Shown: positions 8,423 through 17,600, numbered from the stretch's first letter. The stretch is DNA of 64,000 nt from Myxococcales bacterium (GCA_013298625.1 JAAFIF010000028.1:1-64000), one strand, 5' to 3'. Notes: generated by a model not told the origin, from the letters alone. Numbers and translations are program-made.

Positions 8423-9940
8423 TCAGCCGCCCTTGAGCCGCCACGCGACGCGCAGGGCCATGGCCATGATCGTCCACTGGGGGTTCACGCCGAGGCTGGT
8501 GGGCAAGATGCTGCCGTCGGCGACGTAGACGTTGTTGGTGTCCCAGACCTTTCCTGTGGCGTCGACGACGCTGCGATCGGGGGACGATCCCATGTGGCAC
8601 GTGCCGAGCGGGTGCTGCGACGAGCACTCGAGCTTGCGGCCGTGGACGCGGTCGAGGTCGAGCGAGGCGAGCTTGTCGGGGGTCACAGAATCCAGGCCGA
8701 ACACCGGAAGAAACACCTCGCGCGCGCCGGCGGCGAAGAAGATCTCGGCCATGCGCTTCAACGCGATCGCGATCTTGGGGCGGTCGCGCTTCGTCATGCG
8801 ATAGGTCATCAAGGGCTCGCGGCGAAAGGGGACGTTCCACACGGCGCCCCCGCCATCGTCGTGGATCATCACGCCGAACATCGCGAGGTGGCCGACGTTC
8901 TGGCGCAGCTTCGCGTGGGATTTTCCGAAGCCCGGCATCGTCGCGGCCAAGATCCCGTTGGGCACGAACACGCTGTTGAACACCATCCCGTCGTGCTCGA
9001 AGTGCTTCGTGTACGCGCTCTGCAGCGCGCCCTCCCAGCCCCGGACCGGGTCGTCGAAGCGGCCGATCACGCGAAAGCTCGGGTGCAGCGTGAGGTTCTT
9101 TCCGAGCGCGCCCGAGCGACGACCGAGGCCGCTTCGCGCGAGGATCTGCGGCGTGTACATCGCTCCGGCCGCGAGCACCACGCGCTTGCACTGGATGCGA
9201 ACGGCGGTGTTGGGCGCTCCGTAGCGCCCGTCGAGCAGCGAGCCCGAGACGCTCGTCGCCTCGTTGCCGCGAAAGTGAATCTTCTCGACCAGCACGTCGC
9301 TGAAGATCTTGGCCCCTGCGGCCACGGCGCGCGGCAGGTACGTCTTGTCCACGCTGAGCTTGGCGCCGTGGGGACAGCCGAAGTTGCAGCGTCCGCAGCC
9401 GTTGCAGCCGAGCGTGTTTCGCTGCATCGAATCGAAGCGAATCCCGAGCTTCTCTCCGCCCTCTGCGAAGAGCTTCGTGCTCTTCGATCGCAGCGACTCG
9501 GGGACGTCTTCGATGTGAATGTCCTCGGCGACCTGGTCGAACCAGCGCTGCATGGGCTTCGGGCCGAGGTCGTCGATCGCGAGCTCTTTGGCCCACTCGT
9601 CGAGCACGTGCTCGGGCGCGCGAAAGCACACGCCGCCGGTGAGCGCCGACGAGCCGCCCACCATGCGACCGGCGGTGACGTTGATCGAAGGCGAGTCGCC
9701 GAGGCCGACGGCGAGGGTCATCGCGCCGTCGCGCCAGGCGTGGCGGACGGACTCGCTCGGGCGCAGCCTTCCCTGTGTTTCGCCAGGGATATTGGGGCCC
9801 TCTTCGAGCACGATCACGCGCTCTCCGGCCTCGGCGAGCGTGGCCGCGACCGGCGCGCCGCCGGACCCAGAGCCCACCACGACGGTGTCGCACTCGAGCT
9901 CGAGGGGGCTGCCGTGCAAGCGTCCAGAGTGGACCGTCAT
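8423..9940 (-). CDS. GMC oxidoreductase with four-cysteine motif
   Basis: FAD-dependent GMC-family alcohol oxidase/dehydrogenase, 505 residues. The dinucleotide motif GSGSGG is at 23-28, MVGGSSAL is at 93-100, and the C-terminal blocks HPLGTCHMG and LGVNPQWTIMAMALR are clear. Cysteines 179, 182, 185 and 189 form CxxCxxCxxxC, seen in the long-chain alcohol oxidase-like branch and possibly metal-binding. No signal peptide is seen, unlike the enzyme at 1494. The start at ATG 9940 overlaps the stop of the preceding gene (ATGA), which implies translational coupling with the 167-residue partner. It converges on the AcoR-type gene with 6 bp between stops. A long-chain or cyclic alcohol substrate is inferred. 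Confidence 0.9.
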   Translation of the reverse strand: MTVHSGRLHGSPLELECDTVVVGSGSGGAPVAATLAEAGERVIVLEEGPNIPGETQGRLRPSESVRHAWRDGAMTLAVGLGDSPSINVTAGRMVGGSSALTGGVCFRAPEHVLDEWAKELAIDDLGPKPMQRWFDQVAEDIHIEDVPESLRSKSTKLFAEGGEKLGIRFDSMQRNTLGCNGCGRCNFGCPHGAKLSVDKTYLPRAVAAGAKIFSDVLVEKIHFRGNEATSVSGSLLDGRYGAPNTAVRIQCKRVVLAAGAMYTPQILARSGLGRRSGALGKNLTLHPSFRVIGRFDDPVRGWEGALQSAYTKHFEHDGMVFNSVFVPNGILAATMPGFGKSHAKLRQNVGHLAMFGVMIHDDGGGAVWNVPFRREPLMTYRMTKRDRPKIAIALKRMAEIFFAAGAREVFLPVFGLDSVTPDKLASLDLDRVHGRKLECSSQHPLGTCHMGSSPDRSVVDATGKVWDTNNVYVADGSILPTSLGVNPQWTIMAMALRVAWRLKGG

Positions 9941-10440
9941 CGCGCGCCTCCCTGGCCGATCACCGGGAGCAAGCAGCTCGGCTCGGTGCGCGTCTCGCGC
10001 TGCGTGTCCGGGTGCTCGAACCAGAGCATGCAGAGGATGGCCTTGGGGCCGAGCGCGATCGGGCCGAAGCTCGTCTGCTCGACGGCGTCGAGCGCGTGCG
10101 CGCGGTCTTCGGGAGAGAGATCCGCCAGCGTAGGAAGGCGCCGGATGAATAGTGGTGCGAGCCAGTTGCACGCGAGCAAGCAGGCCCAGAGCACCAGCCG
10201 CGCGTTGCCCCCAGAGCGGCCGAGAAAGTCGCGCAGGTCGTCGATCAGCCACGCGACGCGGGCCGGGTCGGGAGGCCCTTCGTCCGTCGAGAACAGCGCC
10301 TCGGCGAAGACCCTGGCGCGCGCGAGGGTGCGCTCGCCCACGGGGTAGCGCGGCCGCTCGTGCACGGCGTCGCCGACGGCGGGGGGCGCGAGCGGGACGG
10401 GCAGAGAAAATCCCGACGAAGTGGGTTGGGTGCTGTTCAT
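9937..10440 (-). CDS. Small partner of the GMC oxidoreductase
   Basis: A 167-residue protein whose stop overlaps the start of the downstream GMC oxidase by 4 bp. It is helical, with a central hydrophobic segment (LVLWACLLACNWLAPLF, about 85-105) and conserved-looking LSPEDRAHALDAVEQT and LCMLWFEHPD segments. This resembles small proteins often placed next to GMC dehydrogenases (gluconate dehydrogenase subunit 3-like in position, though I see no Tat signal). It may anchor the enzyme or help assemble it. The start at ATG 10440 was chosen because in-frame sequence further upstream runs into the divergent acyltransferase gene. The function is inferred from its position. Confidence 0.75.
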   Translation of the reverse strand: MNSTQPTSSGFSLPVPLAPPAVGDAVHERPRYPVGERTLARARVFAEALFSTDEGPPDPARVAWLIDDLRDFLGRSGGNARLVLWACLLACNWLAPLFIRRLPTLADLSPEDRAHALDAVEQTSFGPIALGPKAILCMLWFEHPDTQRETRTEPSCLLPVIGQGGAR

Positions 10441-10537
10441 CGCGCACGGGACTCTCGCACGACTGCGCGCGGCTGCGAACGAAACGCGACGCTCGACAGC
10501 GACCGAGCGCGGCGACGAGAATCGAAGGTGAGCAGAG

Positions 10538-11275
10538 ATGATTCCCACGAACCGGCGACGGTTGTTCGAGCACTTCTTCGCATGGCACGTGACGGGGCGC
10601 TTCGCGAAGCGCTTCTCCGCCGTGCGCGTGCGCGGCCTCGAGCACCTGCGCGCAGAGCGCGATCGGCGGCCCATCCTGGTGGTGAGCAACCACACGAGCT
10701 GGTGGGACCCGCTGTTGATGTTTCACCTGAGCTTTCGCGGGATGAACAAGCTCGAAGGCCACGCGCTGATGGACGCGAAGAACCTGCGCGCCCTGCCGCT
10801 GCTCGGCTGGATCGGGGCGTTCGGCGTCGAGATCGGCGACAAGGCTGACGGAGAGCGCGCGGTGCAGTACGGCGCCGAGCAGCTGTCCCGCGCCGGAAAG
10901 TTCGTCGGCGTCTACCCCCAAGGCCGCGAGCGGCCGATCACCGAGCGACCGTTGGGCTTCAAGCAGGGGGCGGCGCGGATGGCGTTGTTGGCGAAGGTCG
11001 AGCCGGCGATCGTTCCGCTGAGCGTGCGGTACGAGCACGGGCGCCACGAGAAGCCCGAGGTGCTCGCCAACATCGGGCCCGCGATCGCGCGCGCGGGTGA
11101 CGAAGCGACGCTCACGGCGGCGATGGAGGCCGCGGTGACCGCCCTGCTCGACGAGACCCAAGCGGCGGTGCACACGGGCGAGCACCGCGCGTGGCCGCTG
11201 TACATCGACGGCGGCGCGGGCCCCTCGGTGGGCGAGCGCGTGCTCGCCGGCAGCGCCCCGCGCGTGCATCGGTAG
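10538..11275 (+). CDS. PlsC-type 1-acyl-glycerol-3-phosphate acyltransferase
   Basis: A 245-residue lysophospholipid-type acyltransferase. The catalytic NHTSWWD motif (H52, D57) and the GVYPQGRERP block (124-133), which replaces the usual PEGTRS, define the PLSC family. Such enzymes transfer a fatty acyl group from acyl-CoA or acyl-ACP to lysophosphatidate at the cytoplasmic face of the inner membrane. The variant second block makes a different acyl acceptor possible. A purine-rich GAAGGTGAGCAGAG stretch precedes ATG 10538. It is divergent from the GMC partner gene (97 bp between starts) and belongs to the lipid-oxidation neighbourhood. Confidence 0.85.
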   Translation: MIPTNRRRLFEHFFAWHVTGRFAKRFSAVRVRGLEHLRAERDRRPILVVSNHTSWWDPLLMFHLSFRGMNKLEGHALMDAKNLRALPLLGWIGAFGVEIGDKADGERAVQYGAEQLSRAGKFVGVYPQGRERPITERPLGFKQGAARMALLAKVEPAIVPLSVRYEHGRHEKPEVLANIGPAIARAGDEATLTAAMEAAVTALLDETQAAVHTGEHRAWPLYIDGGAGPSVGERVLAGSAPRVHR

Positions 11276-11313
11276 CGGGCGAAGGGAGCTCGGGCGCCCA
11301 ACGAGCGAAGTGA

Positions 11314-11943
11314 TCAGCGAGCGAGAGTGTTCTCAGCGCGCGCGCGGAGCCGGGCCAGCCGCTCGACGTCGCGCTCGCGCGGCCAATGGGCGGAGCAGCG
11401 ATCGAGCACGCGCAGCGCGGGCAGCGCGAGCGAAGCTCGTCGCGCAGGGTCCGAGAGCCACTCGTCGAGCGACTCCCACAGGGTAGGATCGATGAACTCG
11501 TCGCTCGCGCAGCGCTCGAACTCGCGCCACGCGAGCTCGTCGCTCGGGTCGCTCTCGAGCGCGCGGCACGCGAAGCTCGTCGCGTGATCGGCCCACGCTC
11601 CGGTGAGGCTCGCGGCGATCGAGGCCCACGCCCAGAGCGTCGAAGCGGCGCGTCCGCGGGTTCGCCCCGCGAGCTTCGTGAGCGGAATCCAGAGGTTCTC
11701 CGCGACGAGAAAGCGCCCGAGCTCATCCTCGTCGAGCAGCGATCGCAGGTCTTCGGTGAGCGCTCGCGCTGCTTCGTCTGCGCTCGGCTGCTCGTCAATC
11801 CAAGCAGCGAGCCGCGCGCTTCGCTTCGCTGCGGGCGATTGCGGAAGGTCGAGCAGGTCCACCGCCAGACGATGGCACGATCGCAGGGCGGCAGCGGCAT
11901 CGGGGGGGCCGACGGACAGCTCGTGATCGCCGAAACCGCTCAT
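11314..11943 (-). CDS. Hypothetical helical protein
   Basis: A 209-residue protein I do not recognise. It is almost entirely helical, rich in Leu, Ala, Arg and Trp, with SDELAWREFE and DPTLWESLDEWL stretches like those of helical-repeat proteins. There is no signal peptide, membrane segment or catalytic motif. ATG 11943 is the first start after an AT-rich leader that carries two short palindromes. The gene stands alone, converging with the acyltransferase gene and preceded by a long gene-free region, so it probably has its own promoter and may be regulated through those palindromes. Confidence 0.7.
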   Translation of the reverse strand: MSGFGDHELSVGPPDAAAALRSCHRLAVDLLDLPQSPAAKRSARLAAWIDEQPSADEAARALTEDLRSLLDEDELGRFLVAENLWIPLTKLAGRTRGRAASTLWAWASIAASLTGAWADHATSFACRALESDPSDELAWREFERCASDEFIDPTLWESLDEWLSDPARRASLALPALRVLDRCSAHWPRERDVERLARLRARAENTLAR

Positions 11944-11950
11944 CGAAGCG

Positions 11951-11993
11951 CGTCATTTTCTTATGACGCAGCGTTGGCACGGAATTTTTCCGT
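11951..11993 (-). promoter_or_regulatory. Two tandem palindromes upstream of the gene at 11943
   Basis: CGTCAT-N6-ATGACG at 11951-11968 and ACGGAA-TTT-TTCCGT at 11979-11993 sit 8 to 50 bp upstream of the start, in the only AT-rich stretch nearby. They could be operator sites, or hairpins in the leader RNA that hide the ribosome entry site. Confidence 0.4.
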
Positions 11994-12202
11994 CTGTTAT
12001 TTTACAGCATAGAATCACTAAAGCGCTGTAAGGGCCGCGTCACGAATCGCTCACCGAGGGCTCGGCTGCGGCAAGGCTGTCCGGGTGCTGAACCCCCAAC
12101 GGGCGCGAGCACGCTCACCGCCGTCGCGCGTCGCGATCCGCCCTCCTCTCACCCGTTCGATCGCCGACGTCGTCTGCTTCGCGGCTGAGGAGCCAATCGC
12201 TC

Positions 12203-12383
12203 GCGACGCGGAGCCACGCTTGGCTCACGCCCGGGAGACGAGCCCTCATGGTTGCCCAAATCTTGGGTGGAGAAACAGCGGCGAAGGGGCCCGCAGCCCA
12301 AGGGGGCGGGCATCAGCGCCCGCACCGTGACGGGTGTTCTCTACGGGCGAGGCGCAGCGGTCTCGCGACCGCAGCTAGCCAAT
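12203..12383 (+). repeat. Dispersed modular repeat, copy 2 (left arm)
   Basis: This arm contains CGGAGCCACGCTTGGCTCAC, GCCCGGGAGACGAGCC, CTCATGGTTGCCCAAA, GGAGAAACAGCGGCGAAGG, GCCCAAGGGG, GGCGCAGCGGTCTCGCGACC and GCAGCTAGCCAAT in that order. Its reverse complement matches 12551-12713 over nearly the whole length with few mismatches and some indels, so the two arms form an imperfect inverted repeat around a spacer of about 167 bp. Confidence 0.8.
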
Positions 12384-12550
12384 CGAGCTCGGCGAGGACT
12401 CTCGTTGCCTTGCCACTGTTCACACTGAAGACGCGATGCTCGACGCGCTCACCGTCGCCGCTCTCTGCATCGAGCGATGGCCGTGACCGAGTCGAGGACT
12501 GAGTCTTCAGCGTGGACCGCGGACGAGCATCGCGCGTTCGATTGTTCGCC

Positions 12551-12731
12551 ATTGGCTAGCTGCGGGCGCGAGACCGCTGCGCCTCGCACCGAAGGTGCGC
12601 TGTTGCACGGCCCCTTGGGCTCCGGGCCTCTTCGCCGCTGTTTCTCCCGGAAGCTTTTGGGTAACCATGAGGGCTCGTCTCCCGGGCGTGAGCCGAGCGT
12701 GGCTCCGCGTCGCTTCACCCTGTGATTTTCC
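12551..12731 (-). repeat. Dispersed modular repeat, copy 3 (right arm)
   Basis: Opposite orientation to copy 2. On the minus strand it begins GGGAAAATCACAGGGTGAAG (a module also in copy 1 but absent from copy 2), followed by the same sequence of modules as copy 2 and ending at GCAGCTAGCCAAT. The spacer between the arms also carries a partial match: ACACTGAAGACGCGATGCTCG at 12422-12442 against GTCTTCAGCGTG and CGAGCATCGCG at 12503-12536. Confidence 0.8.
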
Positions 12732-12859
12732 CGATCCGTTCTGCTCGACCACGCGCCCGCGCTGCCGCGCGCACGACGCTCTCGAGCCGCACGAACCGCA
12801 ATCACACCCATCCCCGCCCTTGCTTGTCGCGCTTCGCTCCGGCCACCATCGGCGCCCTC

Positions 12860-13879
12860 ATGCGAACGCTCTTGCTCGGCGCCACGGGGCTCATTGGACG
12901 GCCGCTGTGCGAGGCGCTCGTCGCGCGCGGGGACGACGTCACCGTGCTCTCGCGCGGCTCGACCGAGGTCCCGCCGGGCGTGCGCGCGCTCGCCGCGGAT
13001 CGCTACGACCCCGAGGCGCTCGGCAGGCTCGACGGAGAGCGCTTCGACCTCACGGTGGACCTGCTCGCGTACAACGCCGAGCACGTCGCGCAGCTGTTCG
13101 CGGTGCGGCGATTTGCGCCCGGTCGCGTGGTGATGATGTCGACCGGTCAAGTCTACCTCGTGACCGATCGCGAGCCGCCGTTTCGCGAGCGAGACTTCGA
13201 CGCGCCGGTGATCGCCGAGCCCGAGCCGGACACGCGCGCCTGGCACAACTGGAAGTACGGGGTCGAGAAGCGCGAGGCCGAACGCGCCCTGCGCCGCGCG
13301 GCGAGCGAGCGGGGGATCGAGGCGATGGCGTTGAGGGTTCCGGTCGTGCAGGGAGAGCTCGACGGGCTGCGAACGCAGCGTTTGTGGGCGTGGATCGAGC
13401 GCATCCTCGACGGCGGCCCGGTCCTTCTGCCGGAGGGCGGCGAGCAACGGCTGCGCTTCGCGTACGCCGGAGACATCGCTGCAGCGATCGTCGCGCTGAG
13501 CGATCGGCCCAGCTGGGAGGGCGTCAGCGCCCTCAACGTCGCCCAGCCGCGCGAGTGCACGCTGCGCTCGTTGGTCGAGCGCCTCGCCGCGTGCCTCGAT
13601 CGAAACCCCGAGTGGATCGACGTCTCGGGCGACGAGCTCGATGCGGCGGGCGTCGCGCGGGACTTCATCAGCTACTGGGGCCGGTACTACTCGCGCCCCG
13701 ATCCCACGATGGCGATCGAGCGCTTCGGGCTCGATTTGCAGAACGAAGATCGCTGGCTCGAGCCCGTCGTGCGCGCGCACCTCCACGGCGCCACGCGGCC
13801 GCAGCGATCGCACGAGGGATACGCGCACCGCGCGGCAGAGATCGCCCTCGCCCGCAGCCGCCGAGCGCGCGCAGGCTGA
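12860..13879 (+). CDS. NAD-dependent epimerase/dehydratase (extended SDR)
   Basis: A 339-residue extended short-chain dehydrogenase/reductase that probably acts on a nucleotide sugar or similar substrate. The nucleotide-binding motif GATGLIG is at 7-13. The catalytic pair Y133-x3-K137 (YGVEK) follows a motif MMSTGQVY that supplies the Ser/Thr. The C-terminal half contains the substrate-binding region with a FAYAGDIAAAIVAL pattern, where an isomerase family member marks a cofactor-side helix. The start at ATG 12860 puts the Rossmann strand at the N-terminus as usual; upstream frame runs into repeat copy 3. It converges on the gene at 13889 with 9 bp between them. Substrate unknown. Confidence 0.85.
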   Translation: MRTLLLGATGLIGRPLCEALVARGDDVTVLSRGSTEVPPGVRALAADRYDPEALGRLDGERFDLTVDLLAYNAEHVAQLFAVRRFAPGRVVMMSTGQVYLVTDREPPFRERDFDAPVIAEPEPDTRAWHNWKYGVEKREAERALRRAASERGIEAMALRVPVVQGELDGLRTQRLWAWIERILDGGPVLLPEGGEQRLRFAYAGDIAAAIVALSDRPSWEGVSALNVAQPRECTLRSLVERLAACLDRNPEWIDVSGDELDAAGVARDFISYWGRYYSRPDPTMAIERFGLDLQNEDRWLEPVVRAHLHGATRPQRSHEGYAHRAAEIALARSRRARAG

Positions 13880-13888
13880 GCGCGCGGT

Positions 13889-14437
13889 TCACTGCCAGCG
13901 AAGGTCGTACGCGACGCCGTCGGCGGTGCGCGTCGCGCGAGAGGTCACGTTGGCGCGCCCCGTGAGCGAGAGCACCGACTCGATCCCCGTCTGCAACCCC
14001 ACCACGTCGTACTCGGGGATGTCTGGCCACCCCGAGACGACCATGCTCGCGCGCCCCGCGGTGTCGATCGCTGCGGTCATCACCCCGCGGTCGAACGTCC
14101 GCTGGTACAGCAGCGGAACCCGCTTCACCAGCGCCGCGTCCCACACCTGCGCGAGCAAGACCCGCCACAGCCCTCGCACCGTGCGAGCGGTCGCGCGCCC
14201 GACGATCCATCGCTGAAACGCGAGCGAGTCCTTCGCCACCTGCGAGGCGACGGCGTCTTTGAAGCGCTTGACCGTGCCGACGTCGATCCAGCCGAGCGAG
14301 CCAGCTTCGACGTCATCGCGATCCGCAGCGCTGAGCGCCGCGAGCGCCGCGCGTTCGACGGACTCGCCGAGCTCCTCTCGGATGACCACTCGCTGATCGG
14401 CGAGCAGCGCGCGAGACATCTTCGGGGTGATGGTCAC
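13889..14437 (-). CDS. Myxobacterial DUF2378-like protein, paralogue A
   Basis: A 182-residue protein without signal peptide or membrane segment. It runs parallel to the protein at 44234-44782: helical N-terminal half, a W(I/H) turn followed by an FxxA helix, a VGR..A block, a long amphipathic helix with VW or LLW, then a beta-rich half with a G-P/Y-x-E turn and a final R-W-x pattern. Both have the same length. This looks like the DUF2378 (TIGR02265) family found almost only in myxobacteria; I assign that by pattern, not by search. The start is GTG 14437 by alignment to the paralogue; ATG 14419 is possible. Function unknown. Confidence 0.65.
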   Translation of the reverse strand: MTITPKMSRALLADQRVVIREELGESVERAALAALSAADRDDVEAGSLGWIDVGTVKRFKDAVASQVAKDSLAFQRWIVGRATARTVRGLWRVLLAQVWDAALVKRVPLLYQRTFDRGVMTAAIDTAGRASMVVSGWPDIPEYDVVGLQTGIESVLSLTGRANVTSRATRTADGVAYDLRWQ

Positions 14438-14559
14438 CAGCGAACGATATGCCGACGACGCGACGGTCGCCCAGTCAAACCCTCGTGGTCACGCAGGCGC
14501 GTCGAACACCGAAGCGGGGCAGAGCGACCGAGGCGCGCGCTGGGCGGTTCTCTGCGCCC

Positions 14560-14660
14560 TACTCCCTCGGCCACTTCATGGCGTGCTCGTCGAAGAAGCC
14601 ACCCACGTCGGCCAGGACGTTGCGATGAAAGCCCGTCGCGCGCGCGAGGTCCGCGAGCTC
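14560..14660 (-). other. Out-of-frame coding extension of the kinase-ATPase gene
   Basis: Directly after the stop of the kinase-ATPase gene, another minus-strand frame reads ELADLARATGFHRN and ends in FFDEHAMKWPRE before a TAG at 14560-14562. In these 33 codons 30 third positions are G or C, the same bias as real genes here, while the frame upstream of the junction is poor. This suggests a one-base frameshift (real or a sequencing error) cutting off the last 33 residues. Confidence 0.5.
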
Positions 14661-17600
14661 AGCCCTTCGACCACGGCGCGAACGCTCGCTCTGGGGCGAA
14701 CCCTGGCGCGTGCATCCACGCCGCGCGACGGGGGTCCTTCGCCCCGAGCTCGGCGTACCAGCGCAGCGCGGCCTCGTGCGCGTCCCGGTCCTCTTGCCGG
14801 TCGCCTCGCGCGCCGAGCCAGTAGCCGCACCCGTGGCCCAGGCTGGGCAGCCCCGCGTGCAACGCCGCCCTCCGCGCGCGGCGCAGCCCCTCGAGGGCGC
14901 GGGGCGCGTCGCCCATCGTCGCCGCCACGGCTGCCTCGAGCGCCGTCGCCACGGGCCACGCGATGGGGTTCTTGCGCGCTCGAATGAGCGCGATCCGCGC
15001 GCGCACCTCGCCGAGCGCCTCTCCCCCGCCCGGCCGCTGCGCGAGCGCCAACGCCATGGCCGCCGCGAGCCAGTCGTGCCGAAGCCGCATCGGAACCACC
15101 TCTCGCATGAGAAACAACCGGTCCGCCTTCGCGCACTGGCGCAACGCCGTTCGCAGCCGCCCCTCGTCCGCGCGATAGAGCGCCGTCGAGCACGACGCCC
15201 ACAAGCACGAGTGATCGAGCCACGTCACGTAGCGCTCGGCGTTGCGCGCCTCGCGGCCTCGCCAGACCTCCCCTCGCGCCGCCTCATCGGCCCGCTCGAA
15301 ATCCTCTTCGAGCAGCCACCGCCCCACCCCGAGCGACTCGAGGGTGGCCTTGCTGAACCCGTCCCCCCGGCGCTCGCCGTCGCGCACCAGCTCGTCGAAC
15401 CAACGCGCCGTCGGACCGACGGAGCCCTCGAACAGCCCTCGCACCAGCAACAGGACCTGGCGCGAGAGGTTGCGATAGTGACTGCCGCCCGCGAGCAGCA
15501 CGGGGTCGTGCGCAGACGTCCACATCAACGTCGAGGCGCTCGGCAGGTCGCCGTCGAGCATCGCAGAGAAGCCGTCGACCAACACGCTGTACGAGCACAT
15601 GAGCGGGTCGCCTGTGCGACGGTTGAGCTCCTCGGCCATCGCGCGCAGCCGCCGCGCGTGCGCGCGGTGCGCGGGCTTCTCGTCGCGGCAGTGAAAGAGC
15701 GACTCGAAGAGCAGCGCGCGAGCGAGCCGCACAGGATCCCCGCAGTCGAGCGCGAGCAAGAGCGAGCGCGCTTGCATGTCTTCGCCTTGCAGCATTCCGA
15801 GCTGGCTCAGGCCCATGCCGAGCGAGCGGAGGAGGTCCAGCCGAAGCAGCGCTTCTTCGCTGGCCCGAGGCGCGTGCGGCGGCGGCAGCGCGAGCCCTCG
15901 CAGCGTGATCCGCACCCGGTGCCACAAGAGCGAGACGAGCGCCTCGGCGTGCGTCCCGGGAAGCGAGACCCCCGCCTCGCGAGCGATGCGGCGAAGCACC
16001 GCGAGCCCGCGCTCGGAGTCGCCCGCGCCCAACAGCTGATCGACCCCTCGGCTCTGCGCCGAGAGCCGCGCGTGTCCCGTGAGCCCTTCAGCGCCGCCGA
16101 GAAATGCCTCTGCCGCTTCGGCGCCTCGCCCGCAACGCACGAGCGCCTCGCCCAACGCCAGCTGGAGCCGCGCGTGCTCGCTCGCCGCGCTCAGCCGCAG
16201 CGCGGCGCGATACAGCCCCGCGGCCTGCTCGAACGCGAGCGCTTCGTTGGCGCGCTGCGCCGCGGTCTCGGCCAGGCTCGCTGCGCGCGCGTGCTCACCG
16301 GCCCCTTCGAGGTGCCGCACCAGCTGCGCGGGCGAGCGCTCGGCGGCGCCGCTTCGCTCGAGGGCCCGCGCGAGGCGACCATGGATCTCTCGCTCGCGCT
16401 CGGCCGCGAGCCGCGCGAGCACCGCGTCGGCCACGCGCGCGTGCGTGGGCTCGATGGGCCTGTGCGCGACAGCGTCGGCCGTGTGCGCCAGAAACGCCGT
16501 ACGCAGCGCGCCGAGCGACGGCCACAGCGCTCCGTGCGCGAGCCCCGCTGCGTCCGCCGCGAGCAGCGCTGGAAGCGGCTCTCGCGCGACGCACAGCACG
16601 TCGAGCAGCGCCGAGGCCGCCGGGTCGAGCCTCCGCGAGCGACGCCACAGCAGCGCCTCGAGCGACGTCGCCACGTCTGCGCCATCGTCCGCTCGCTGCT
16701 CGCGCGCGAGCTGCTCGAGAAAGAGCGGGTGCCCGCTGCCCTCGCGGAGCAGCGCGTCCACAGCGACGGCACGCGCGACGCCGTCGCCTGCCACCGCGGA
16801 CACGAGCGCCCTGGCGTCTTCGTCTCGCAGCGGGCCGAGCGAGAGGACCTCTTGCGAGCACGGCAGCGACTGGAGCCACGGGATCTGCGCGCACGCGCCG
16901 CGCACGGTCGCGAGCAGCGAGAGCGGCGGCGCGTCGGGCCCCGTCACGAGCGAGCGAAGCAACAGCACGCTGTCAGCGTCGGCCCACTGAAGATCATCGA
17001 TGACGACGAGCACGCGACCGCGCCGGGCGCACAGCCCGCAGAGCAGCGATCGCAGCGCGGCGAACGCCTCGTCCCGCGCGCGTCCGTCCGCCCCCGAGCC
17101 GCCCATCACCGCGGCCACCGCGGCCACCGCGCGCAGCGCCGGAAAGCTCCTCGCCAACGCCCCCACCCCGGGCCCGAGCAGCGACTCTTGCTCTGCTCTC
17201 GACAGGCTCGCGAGGGTCCTCGAGAGCCCGTCCACCACGCCGTCGAGCGCGAGAAACGGGACGTGCTCGCGCTCGTGGCAGCGCCCCTTCAACACCAGCA
17301 CGTCGCGAGGGAGCTCGCCGGCGTAGGCGCGAACGAGCGCGGATTTTCCCTGCCCAGAGGGGCCTTCGACGAGGCACATCGACGGCCCCGAGCGGGGCGC
17401 ATCGAACCACGCCGAGAGCCTCCCGCGCTCGATCGAGCGCCCCACGAACGGCGCTCGCGCGGCGCTCGAACGCGACCGCGCCCCGAGGACGTCCAGCACC
17501 CGCTCTGCCCCAGGCCTCGCCGTCGGCGAGCGATCGAGCAGCGCGTCGCACAGCAGCGCGAGGTCCTCGGGCGCGTTCGGCTCGAGCGAGCGCACCTTCG

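Larger units (their letters stand above)
11944..12859. other. Long gene-free region with inverted repeat
   Basis: Over 900 bp without a credible gene. It holds an AT-rich promoter-like stretch (11950-12030), then about 150 bp of ordinary GC-rich sequence, then two facing copies of the modular repeat (12203-12383 and 12551-12731), then about 130 bp leading to the epimerase. Open frames across the repeats track the repeat and differ between copies outside it. Confidence 0.65.
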
